This document shows, one piece after another, positions 21,793 to 32,900 of a DNA stretch of 64,000 nt; within the stretch, counting starts at the first letter, position 1, and each line of letters opens with the position of its first letter. The notes beneath the pieces are model-generated. The model was given only the letters and a program-made list of their open reading frames with translations, made no database searches and was not told where the DNA came from. This DNA comes from Macrostomum hystrix (taxonomy: Eukaryota; Platyhelminthes; Macrostomidae), in the NCBI GenBank assembly GCA_950097015.1, contig CATNEN010000003.1, positions 4,257,501 to 4,321,500 of the forward strand. Direction: 5' to 3'. The position numbers and the translations under genes are program-made.

Positions 21793-23187
21793 ATGGGGCC
21801 AACAATAGTTGGCGCCGCCACTGCTTCACCGGCAATCACGCCGAGTGGTGCGTCTAGACAGCACCGACAGCCACATCCTGCTCATCATCAGCATCAGCAT
21901 CGCAGTTCTGTTCCCGTCGGTGGTTCCGGTAGATCGTCGTTAAGCGTGTCTCCAGCCGGTTCGTCGGCTTCGTCAGGCACCGGCGCTGCCGGGCAGAAAA
22001 AGCAACAGGAGAGCGGCCTGATTTGCCGGGTTCGCTACTGCAACAGCCTGCCAGACTTGCCGTTCGATCCGAAATTTCTAGCCTATCCATTTGAAGCCAA
22101 TAGATTTGTTAAGTACAATACTACTTCGCTAGAGAAGGAGTACAAGCATGAATTATTAACAGAGCTAGACTTGGGCATCGACATTGACTTGGTCAATCCT
22201 GACACTTATCGGACATCAGTGCTGGCCAAGCCAGAGCCTGAGGATGAGGCCCTCGTTGCTGACGAATCAGGTCCAGGCGGTCTTCAGAGAGCGTCGCGTC
22301 ACGACAAGATGAAAGCCTCCTGGCTGCGCAAGACTGAGTACATCTCTAACGAAGCTAATCGTCAGAATCAAGTGTTTAGCGACAAAATCGAATCCAAGAT
22401 CAATCTAAAGAATAAAGTGTTTAGCGAGGCTGAAGACATCTACAAGACCAAGGAAAAGCAGATTGAGGCTATCGAGAAGACTTTCGAAGCCACAAAGCGT
22501 CCAGTTGAAGAGCATTACAGCAAGAGAGGCGTGCACGCTGTTCAGGTCATGCCTCTATTGCCAGACTTTCATCTATGGCAACATCCCTGTGCTCAGGTGA
22601 TCTTCGATTCAGATCCATCGCCGAAAGATCAATCGGGCCTATCTGAGGATGTCACACAGGCCATGATCCGCGGTATGGTTGACGAATCCGGCGACCAGTT
22701 TGTTGCCTACTTCTTGCCAACCAGAGAGACGCGAGCTAAGCGCAAACGCGATCAAGAAGCCGGTGTGCCCTATATAGCCGAAGATGTCTACGAGTACGAA
22801 TTGAGTCGCGAATACAATTGGAATGTTAAGAACAAGAGCATGAAAGGCTACGATGAGAATTATTTCTTTGTATTCCGCGAAGGCGGCGTCTATTATAACG
22901 AGCTGGAGACTAGGGTTCGCCTGAGCAAGCGCCGCAAAATTGGTCTGCCCGGAGGTGCGCCAACCACCAAGACTAAATTGGTTGTTAGGCATCGCGATTT
23001 TAATCCGGCAGAAATAGCCGATAGAACAGCTAGACTAGCCGCTCTAGAACCAGCCGAAGAGGTTGAAGACGAAGAGGACGAAGATGAGGATGACGAGGAA
23101 GAAGAAGACGGAGGAGCCGGTGAAGAACAGGAGGAGATTGAAGAAGAGGCGTCCGAAGAGGAAGATGATATTCCCGCCGATGATTGA
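21793..23187 (+). CDS. PAF1: RNA polymerase II-associated factor 1 homolog (PAF1), single exon
   Basis: PAF1 is the scaffold of the PAF1 complex, which rides with elongating Pol II and supports H2B ubiquitination, H3K4/K36 methylation and 3'-end processing in the nucleus. The 464-residue frame has a Ser/His/Gln-rich leader of about 75 residues. The diagnostic PAF1 opening follows: LICRVRYCNSLPDLPFDPKF, YPFEANRFVKYNTTSLEKEY, LLTELDLGIDIDLVNPDTYR. The central conserved core includes WLRKTEYISNEANRQ and KEKQIEAIEKTFE, then YENYFFVFREGGVYYNELET-like sequence (here YDENYFFVFREGG). The C-terminus from about residue 420 is Glu/Asp-rich, as in other PAF1s. There is no intron, unlike its neighbours. 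A TTAACTTTCCAG at about 21700-21711 could be a 5' UTR acceptor. SHPRH follows 780 bp downstream on the same strand. Identity is secure. Confidence 0.97.
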   Translation: MGPTIVGAATASPAITPSGASRQHRQPHPAHHQHQHRSSVPVGGSGRSSLSVSPAGSSASSGTGAAGQKKQQESGLICRVRYCNSLPDLPFDPKFLAYPFEANRFVKYNTTSLEKEYKHELLTELDLGIDIDLVNPDTYRTSVLAKPEPEDEALVADESGPGGLQRASRHDKMKASWLRKTEYISNEANRQNQVFSDKIESKINLKNKVFSEAEDIYKTKEKQIEAIEKTFEATKRPVEEHYSKRGVHAVQVMPLLPDFHLWQHPCAQVIFDSDPSPKDQSGLSEDVTQAMIRGMVDESGDQFVAYFLPTRETRAKRKRDQEAGVPYIAEDVYEYELSREYNWNVKNKSMKGYDENYFFVFREGGVYYNELETRVRLSKRRKIGLPGGAPTTKTKLVVRHRDFNPAEIADRTARLAALEPAEEVEDEEDEDEDDEEEEDGGAGEEQEEIEEEASEEEDDIPADD

Positions 23188-23225
23188 ACCATAAGCTAAT
23201 CGGATTTGTCAGAAACTTATAACTT

Positions 23226-23231
23226 AATAAA
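23226..23231 (+). terminator. Candidate poly-A signal for PAF1
   Basis: AATAAA about 40 nt after the PAF1 stop, within TTAATAAATAATTTATT. Confidence 0.55.
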
Positions 23232-23639
23232 TAATTTATTAGACATCTAACATCAGTCACATAGATGTTTAAACCATAAACAGTTATAATATTTTATATT
23301 GTATTGAACATAAACGTATTTCAAAACTTATTGTCCTATATTCATGTCTGTAAATATAATTCTATCTCGTTGGGCACTGGTTGCTTATTAAGCACGTTCG
23401 TTAAGTGATGATAAAAATGTCTTTTTTCAGGTTAATGTTTCTGTTAAAATATTTGCGTTTAAATAAAAGCTTTCTTTGTAAGTCATCGCAAAACTGCAAT
23501 GGCGTTCTCAATTTTTCGCGTTTTATGTCACTGTTTTTTGTCTTACTTAACTTTAGAAAGGACATAGAAATGGTTATGATTGGCCCAACCTAGAACACAG
23601 CGGAAGGGGTATTTATTAATCAATCTAGATAACAAAATT

Positions 23640-23820
23640 AATACCTGCTCCAAACAGATTAGATGTGCAGCCGACAGCACAGCCGCAGCTTCAGCGCATC
23701 TGAAGACTGAGTACGGCTGTTCAGTCCATGGACTGGGCTAAAGGTCAGAAATTGTTCCGGTGTAGTTGGGAATCGAACTCCCGAACATAGTGTCGTGAAT
23801 TCGACGCTCCAACCTGATTC
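23640..23820 (-). mobile_element. SINE family 1, partial, minus orientation
   Basis: Reverse complement of family 1: AGATGTGCAGCCGACAGCAC, CAGTCCATGGACTG, then the inverted B box GGGAATCGAACTCCCGA and A-box side GACGCTCCAACCTG. It lies between PAF1 and SHPRH. Confidence 0.8.
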
Positions 23821-23966
23821 TTCAGGACCTAGAATTAATCTAGCTTCAATCTAGACCAAACAAGAACAAAAAAGTAGTAAAGAATAGTCGAAAGAGAAAA
23901 CCATTTTTAAAGACAATAATCAACTTTTCTTCAGGTGAACATGTCATCAAAGTAAAGCAGAGAGAA

Positions 23967-26900
23967 ATGAAGCGAAAGCAATCGCAACCCAGCCGGTTGC
24001 CAAGCGCTGCTCAGTCTGATCAATCGTGGCGCTGGATTTGTCCGCAAGGTTCGTCCGAGTCGGTAAACATAAGCGAGATATTTGACAATGGCGTAAAAGT
24101 TATTTCGACGAAAAAGAGAAAAAGACATCGCTCCTTCACTAATAATCCTTTGAGTCTAATTAAGCAATCGGCAAGTTGCACTCAACGTTTGCACCTGCTA
24201 AGCGAATCGGTTGGCAATGGAAGCAATGAAGATTCCAAGATTCGATTCGCCGATCCCGCTTTGTCTACAGTGCTTGTGACTCAGTTTCTGCCTGCCACTG
24301 CTTGCTTGCTGACCAGGCAGCAGCTGGATGATGCAGCTAGAGATTCTGCAGTGCGACTGCAGGCCAGTCTGCTGTTCTCTTGCGAGCAGGTCAGCACATG
24401 CAGTCCATTATTTTGGCTCGGATCCCAATGACTGAGTCAAAATTTCACAACCCTTCCAGATCCGCATGATTGGGTCACAAGTTCACAACCTTTCAGATCC
24501 CCATGATTGGGTCACAAGTTCACAACCCTTCCAGACCCCCATGATTGGGTCACAAGTTCACAAGCCTTCCAGATCCCCATGATTGGGTCACAAGCCTTCC
24601 AGATCCCCATGATTGAGTCACAAGCCTTCCAGATCCCCATGATTGGGTCACAAGCCTTCCAGATCCCCATTATTGGGTCACAAGCCTTCCAGATCCCCAT
24701 GATTGGGTTACAAGCCTTCCAGATCCCCATGATTGGGTCACAAGCCTTCCAGATCCCCATGATTGGGTCACAAGCCTTCCAGATCCCCATGATTGGGTTA
24801 CAAGCCTTCCAGATCCCCATGATTGGGTTACAAGCCTTCCAGATCCGCATGATTGGGTCACAAGTTCACAACCCTTCCAGACCCCCATGATTGGGTTACA
24901 AGCCTTCTAGATCCCCATGATTGGGTTACAATTGCAAGCCTTCCAGATCCCCATGATTGGGTTACAATTGCAAGCCTTCCAGATCCCCATGATTGGGTTA
25001 CAATTGCAAACCTTCCAGATCCCCATGATTGGTTTACAATTGCAAACCTTCCAGATCCCCATGATTGGGTTACAATTGCAAACCTTCCAGATCCCCATGA
25101 TTGGGTTACAATTGCAAACCTTCCAGATCCCCATGATTGGGTTACAATCGCAAACCTTCCAAATCCCCATGATTGGGTTACAATTGCAAACCTTCCAGAT
25201 CCCCATGATTGGGTCACAAGTTCACAACCCTTCCAGACCCCCATGATTGGGTTGCAATTGCAAACCTTCCAGATCCCCATGATTGGGTTGCAATTGCAAA
25301 ACTTCCAGATCCCCATGATTGGGTTGCAATTGCAAACCTTCCAGATCCCCATGATTGGGTTGCAATTGCAAACCTTCCAGATCCCCATGATTGGGTTGCA
25401 ATCGCAAACCTTCCAGATCCCCATGATTGGGTTGCAATTGCAAACCTTCCAGATCTCCAGATCCTCATATATTTGTGATAACTTCCAGGTATTTCTTCAC
25501 GTTGAGCTATTTCCAGTCGAGTCAGAATCCGGAAGCAGTCATCGGCCAAAGAAGCTGGAAGCAGCTTATCTACTGTCGGATGATGCTGGCAAGCTTGGCT
25601 GCTGCAATTGTCCGGGCCAGCTTCGACTGGCTGTTAATAAGGCCAATCTACTCGCCTGTTTAAGCGGCCTTTTGTCATCTGAGAATGCTACTTCATCAAC
25701 TCCGTTGATCATTATCGCCTGTCTAAGACTGGATCGATTGAAATCCCGTCAGATTAGCGACGATCCGTCGGATTTCCCAACCCGCAACGGCACCTGGTCT
25801 AGGCGTCTGGGCTATCTGGTGCAGCTGGACTGGGGCCTAACTGACCAATCGGAGCCGCCCGGTGTACACCTGTCATCAGGGCGGGAGAATCTGATGCAGT
25901 TTTTCGATCAGGTGTGTAGGGATCTCTTCATCATCGATCACCTTCCCCATCGTCCCTAATGCACTAGGTCCCACAATCCTCTAATTTATCCTCTAACCTC
26001 GATCTGCAGTCTATCCCAAATCCCCTAATTCGTCATTTTACTTTAATGCGTCTCTTAAGATCTTTGAATTGTCTCCATCCCTTATTTGCCCCTAATTTGG
26101 TCGCAATAATCATTCTAAAAGCGGTCCTTTATATCTTGTCCCCTATGATCCCCTTGGCTACTATCTTGTCTTGGCTACTATAGCTACTCCCCTAAAGGGG
26201 GTCGGTGGCAGAGCCGTTAACGCGTTTGACTCTCGCAACACGGTCCCTGTGCTCGATTCCGCGGCGAGGCCACATTCATTTTGGGCGCAGCCGCGGAGAG
26301 AAGGCTTTGGGGCTTGTCGTGCAATTTACGCCCTTGAGGGCCAACCTCCAAGGCACAGTGAAAGTGCACACTGCCTGAAGATGGAAAAGTCAGGGCAGAT
26401 GTACACGCCTGCATGAGCGTGTGACTGCGTACAGTATCTGTGTGTGCTCAAAAGGGCAGAATTGCCTCCTCGCTGGCTGCGGTTCTAGTGTCACCCGCGG
26501 CCATCCCGCAATAATTATTATCGCTAATCCCTTGACTCTGAAAAATGAGCCTCCTAACAATTACGCAACCTCGCAACACAGGTGATGGACAGTAACCTCA
26601 GCGGCAGAGCAGCAGCCCTCATCAACTGGTACGACAGTCAGCAGCCTAGTCTAGCAGTTCTGCAAAATCTTGGCCTTCGTTCGCAGTTGCGTCCCTATCA
26701 GCGCCTGGCCTTAGCCTGGTGTGCTAAACGTGAACTGGAACCCGACCTAGCAACCGACTTGGTTACTAAACTGCTTAACGAAGCTTATCAATCTATTCGA
26801 TTGCCAACTGCTCAGCACAGTTTCGAGTCTGCTTTTGCGCTTGCTGTGAATAGTCAGACTGTAGATGCAGTAGAAGCTACTACCGTGTATTATTCACCGT

Positions 26901-29900
26901 ATCACAATCACTTTGTTAGTCGAAGACCTGCATGGGACAAGCTGTGTACCGGCGCCCAGCCCGCTTTTAGGTTAGTGCTTTTCGTAAGGGTTGATGGAGG
27001 ATTTATAAGTAGCGCTTGGTTCTGAAACTGTGCTCCTTGCCTGAGTCCGGTCACCTGGCTTCGGTGTCTTTCTGTTTCACGTCTCATCTCTCCACTGTTT
27101 TATCAATACCCTATCTTATCTCTCCCGTGTCTTATCTGTCCCGTGTCTCATCTCTCCGGTGTCTCATCTCTCTCGTGTCTCATCTCTCCCCTGCCTCATG
27201 TTGTACCGGTCGTCCTGCTAACAATGCGGGATCCGGCGAACTTCAATATGAAGTCCAAGAATACTAGGTAGTGTAGTAGTAGCGCTGCCACCAGGGCGTC
27301 ACGACTTCTGCCTTCGGTGAGTTGAAGGATCCTTGGCCCGAAAGAGATGAATTCACGAAGTCTTAAGAAGCACACTGTGCAGAGTTCTGGTCATAGTTAA
27401 AGGCTGTCAGCGTCCTGCGTAGCTCGGGTGGTGGTGGGAGGCTAAGTAAGTTTCGGGACTTAGCCAGAACTGAGCTTGCGAGCAGTCACACGCAGAGACT
27501 GAATCGGGAAACTTAGACACTGATAGCACTGACAATGAAGAGGAACTAGACCAAGACTGAAATTACGCCAGGGAAAGGTCGGCCGGTAGAGGGCCAGAGG
27601 AGCGGGGGGCTTTCTTTTATAGGCAAGGGCCTCCCATAGGGTCAGTGCAGAGTTAGAAAACACGTGATGGAATCACGTGGTTTCTAAAAATAGCAACTGA
27701 CGTCAGTGGCGCCAGAAACGTCACTCCTACGTAGGCTCCTGTCCAATAATCAAAGCCCCAAGTGCAGTAAACATGTTTACGTGCACTTTAAAAGACAAAG
27801 AGAGAAGCCAGTCACATGAGGAGAATCACGTGCTGACTGAGGGCAGACAAAAACAAAAGAAACGGGACAGGGAACAACGAAGCCGGCGCGGGACAAAGAG
27901 GTGATGACTCATCCCTGGGGGGGGGGAAGAGACAGCACACTTAAAGTACAGGCGCGGCCGGGGAAGGGAGGGGCAGAGAGGGACAGACCAGACAACGCCA
28001 GAGAGGGCGGTCCGGGCAGCCACTCAATGCCAGCAAAAGGGGACACCTAAGCTACCTTGCAGGTGGGGCTACTGACAGCTAGTGAGACACCAATAGGCCC
28101 CTAAGCCTCACTACACTCACTTCTCCTGAGTCTTATCTCTGCCTTTTATCATCTCCCCTGTGTCTCCTATTGAATGTCATGTCACGTCTCATACATTCGC
28201 CTATGTCTATCGTATTTAGGATTCAATCTATAGACGCACGACGTAAATCTAACATCATTAGACGCATTGTTTAATTGATTAGCACACAAAAGTGTGTGTT
28301 TCAACTATAAACAAAATAGTTTCCTACACAAAAACCAATACGCAGAGGCGGCATTCTGGCAGACGAGATGGGCCTCGGCAAAACTGTTGAAATGATCGCC
28401 TTAATACTAGCTCATCAGCGGCCGGACGTTTTAATTAGCGGTTCAGTCTGCGATCACCTTGGCGATGCAGAATTCGATAAACTCGAAGACAATAATGACA
28501 ATCTGAATGATTATCATCGACTCTATTGTCCTTGCAATTCTACCGCGTATCGTATTAGACTATTTGACAGTCGCATTGTTGTCTGCCAACTGTGTGGAAA
28601 TGCACAGCACAGAGAGTGCGTTGGCCTGAGCCAGGAGCAGCAGCAGCAGAAGCAGTGTCGCCGCTACCTCTGCCCCGTGTGCCTGATGCGAGAATCGCCA
28701 TTGCCTGGGCGGGCTACACTCTTTGTTGTGCCGCCCATTCTCTTGGAACAGGTTAGTTTACTGTTCGGATATTTGTAGCTGGTGGGATATTTGTAGCTAG
28801 TGGGATAATTTTAGCTAGTGGGATATTTGTAGCCAGTGGGATAATTGTAGCTAGTGGGATATTTGTAGCTGGTTGGATAATTGTAGCTAGTGGGATAATT
28901 GTAGCCAGTGGGATAATTGTAGCTGGTGTGATATTTGTAGCTAGTGGGATAATTGTAGCCAGTGGGATTATTGTAGCCAGTGGGATAATTGTACCTGGTG
29001 GGATATTTGTAGCTGGTGGGATATTTGTAGCTGGTGGGATATTTGTAGCCAGTGGGATAATTGTAGCCAGTGGGATATTTGTAGCTGGTGGGATATTTGT
29101 AGCTGGTGGGATATTTGTAGCCAGTGGGATAATTGTAGCCAGTGGGATAATTGTAGCCAGTGGGATATTTGTAGCTGGTGGGATATTTGTAGCTGGTTGG
29201 ATATTTGTAGCTAGTGGGATAATTTTAGCTGGTGGGATATTTGTAGCTGGTTGGATATTTGTAGCTAGTGGGATAATTTTAGCTGGTTGGATATTTGTAG
29301 CTGGTTGGATATTTGTAGCTGGTGGGATATTTGTAGCTGGTGGGATAATTGTAGCCAGTGGGATAATTGTAGCTAGTGGGATATTTGTAGCTGGTTGGAT
29401 ATTTGTAGCTGGTTGGATATTTGTAGCTGGTGGGATAATTGTAGCTGGTGGGATAATTGTAGCTAGTGGGATTATTGTAGCCAGTTGGATATTTGTAGCT
29501 GGTTGGATATTTGTAGCTAGTGGGATAATTGTAGCCAGTGGGATATTTGTAGCTGGTGGGATATTTGTAGCTGGTGGGATAATTGTAGCCGGTGGGATAA
29601 TTGTAGCCGGTGGGATATTGTAGCTTTGCGGATAATTCTAGTTGTTGGGATACTTTTTATCTGTGGGGATATTATACTTTTGGGAGATATTTTTTGCTGT
29701 GTAATATTTTCGTTATATATTTTGGGAAGTATTTTAAGAATGGTTATTTTAGAAAGGTACTTCGTTTTCAATTTTTTACCAGTGATAAATTTCTTCACTC
29801 GCTATCCTTTTGAAATGGCACCAGGTGAAGTCGGAATTCAGCCGTCACACAGCTCTAGAAGACTTCAGCCTAACAGTCTATTCCGGTATTGAAGATGGCT

Positions 29901-32900
29901 ACGTGCAGCCTAGCACTCTAGCCAATAGCCACGTGGTTGTCACAACCTACACTGTGCTGCAACGCGAGAGTCGTTTCATTCTAACAGACATTATCGATGA
30001 GAAGCATCGACAGAATAAGCGCAACAATAGATCAGTGAGGTACCCGGGTCACATTAGTCCGCTAACCTGCATCAACTGGTGGCGCATTGTACTAGACGAA
30101 GCGCAGACAATCTGTTCTAGCAATAGTCAATTGTCTGCTATGGTTGGCTGCCTATCAGCTGTCAATCGTTGGTGCGTCACTGGCACTCCGGTGCAAACTG
30201 GTCTATCGGATCTGCACGGCCTGTTCCAGTTCCTTGGCGCTCCAGTAGCTAGCTGTTCTCGCTGGTTTAAACACCTGCTATTATATCCTTATCAGGTGGG
30301 TCGACATGAGCCTTTGGTTGAGTTCACAGCTAGTGTACTGTGGCGTCAGACTAAATCTAGAGTAGCCGATCAGATTGGCATACCGCCGTTGTCTGAGCGA
30401 GTTTATCGATTGAAATTCAATGGCATCGAGTCGCACTATTATCGATTGAGAATGGAAAGCGAACGAAATGCCTGGCGTAGAACTCTAGATAAACTGGGAT
30501 TAGCTGGTAATCTACGATTGGACCAGATTTCTAGATCCCTGCTCAAACAGCTGCTGGGACCTTTGAGCTGTATGAGACAGGCGTGTGATTTCCCAACAGC
30601 AATGCGCGCCGGATACGTTGGCCGGGCTGCTGCTGCGGGTGGAGCCGGCGCCCAGCAACCGTTGCTAACCGGATTTGGAATGAGCGAATTCCTCACTATG
30701 GATCAGGTAAGGGCTTGTTGAAAGCTTGAAAGCTTGCTTATGAGCTTCTTGGAAATTCAAGTTAGTTTAAGCTACTGGAGCTTCGGAATTTTGATCGAAA
30801 GAAAAAAAACTGTTGATTGCCATTCAGCGAAGAAGCTTAACTCTTCTTAACTTTTGTAACATGGCTTATCTCTACAATAATTCTCTCTATGGTAGCGTTT
30901 AGGGGTGAGTGGCAGAGCGGTTAACGCATTTGCCTCTCGCACCAAGGTCCCTGAGCTCGATTCCTCGGCGAGGCCACATTCATTTGGGGCGCGCAGCCGC
31001 GGAGAGAAGGCTTGGGAGCTTTTCGTGCACTTTACGCCCTTGAGAACCAACTTCGCAAGACACAGTGTGAGTGTACACGATGAGAAAGGCAGCGCAGATG
31101 TACACACGTGTGTGCGTGTGTGCTCAGGAGTCAGCGGAATGGGCAGAATTGCCTCCTCGCTGGCTGCGGGTCTTTAATGTGTCACTAAATGGTGTACTCT
31201 TGCCCACAGCCCTTCTGCAATTGGTATTATTTTTATTGTAGCGTTTCTTCTCTGCACAAACGGTCTCCTTATCTCACGTTAATCACGCTTTCTTCCCTTT
31301 TTTAAACCTAGTTATGGATATTGGTGGCCCTTAGAAGGGCCGTTTTAGCTGCTATTATAATTACTTCGCGTCTTTTTCCGTGGGTACTCCGTCTATATGG
31401 TAGAGTCTCACTCGGCGCGATCGATGAGTGAGATCCTTACACAGTCACTCAGGGCACGCCCTGGACTGGAGGTGCACATCCTTAATCTTGAATCGGAGAA
31501 ATGGATTAACACGTTAACTCTAATAACTAGTTTATAGTTTGCTTTATTAGCTATTCAGTCTATGCTTTATTAGATATTTAAGTGAGTGTGACGGCCTCCT
31601 CTAGTCCATGGACTGAACATTTGTACACAGTGGGCGCCCAGTCCTTAAAAAAGAAGTAATTTTATAAAACACTTCTGTTCACTCTGCCGCAGGTGCTAGA
31701 CAGTCTGATTCAGAAGACCCGCCTCTCACTGAAGGAAGAACATCGCAAGTGGCTAATGTCTGTCAATGGCCTGGCTGCCATCGCTTTCAATGTTGATAAT
31801 AGTCCTGCCACTGCTGCTCAACTTTATCGGGAAGCGTTGAGTTCAATCGCCTATTATAGAGAGTTTGTTAGCACAGACTCCGCTCAGGAATTGCACGCCA
31901 TTCACTGGCTGCAAGAGGTGCTGCGATTGGACCAGACCCTATCTTTGGGGAGGTCTATCAGCGAGGATGGACTGGCTGACAGGTAAGTGGAATAAATTCA
32001 ACAATTCTTTTAGATTGTTGAAGTCTACCAGATTGCTGGATAGTCTATCAGATTGCTGGATAGTCTATCAGATTGCTGGATAGTCTATCAGATTGCTGGA
32101 TAGTCTATCAGATTGCTGGATAGTCTACCAGATTGCTGGATAGTCTACCAGATTGCTGGATAGTCTATCAGATTGCTGGATAGTCTATCAGATTGCTGGA
32201 TAGTCTACCAGATTGCTGGATAGTCTATCAGATTGCTGGATAGTCTACCAGATTGCTGGATAGTCTACCAGATTGCTGGATAGTCTATCAGATTGCTGGA
32301 TAGTCTATCAGATTGCTGGATAGTCTACCAGATTGCTGGATAGTCTACCAGATTGCTGGATAGTCTACCAGATTGCTGGATAGTCTATCAGATTGCTGGA
32401 TAGTCTATCAGATTGCTGGATAGTCTACCAGATTGCAGGATAGTCTATCAGATTGCTGGATAGTCTATCAGATTGCTGGATAATCTATCAGATTGCTGGA
32501 TAGTCTACCAGATTGCTGGATAGTCTATCAGATTGCTGGATAGTCTACCAGATTGCTGGATAGTCTATCAGATTGCTGGATAGTCTACCAGATTGCTGGA
32601 TAGTCTATCAGATTGCTGGATAGTCTACCAGATTGCTGGATAGTCTATCAGATTGCTGGATAGTCTACCAGATTGCTGGATAGTCTATCAGATTGCTGGA
32701 TAGTCTACCAGATTGCTGGATAGTCTACCAGATTGCTGGATAGTCTATCAGATTGCTGGATAGTCTACCAGATTGCTGGATAGTCTACCAGATTGCTGGA
32801 TAGTCTACCAGATTGTTCGATAGTCTACCAGATTGCTGGATAGTCTATCAGATTGCTGGATAGTCTATCAGATTGCTGGATAGTCTATCAGATTGCTGGA

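Noticed and set aside
22893-23192. Poly-Ser minus-strand frame
   Set aside because: Shadow of the acidic PAF1 C-terminus.
24853-25488. Frame through the intron 1 array as part of SHPRH exon 2
   Set aside because: The upstream part is in a different repeat phase and the canonical acceptor at 25488 joins exon 1 to exon 2 in phase 0; kept only as an alternative-splicing hypothesis.
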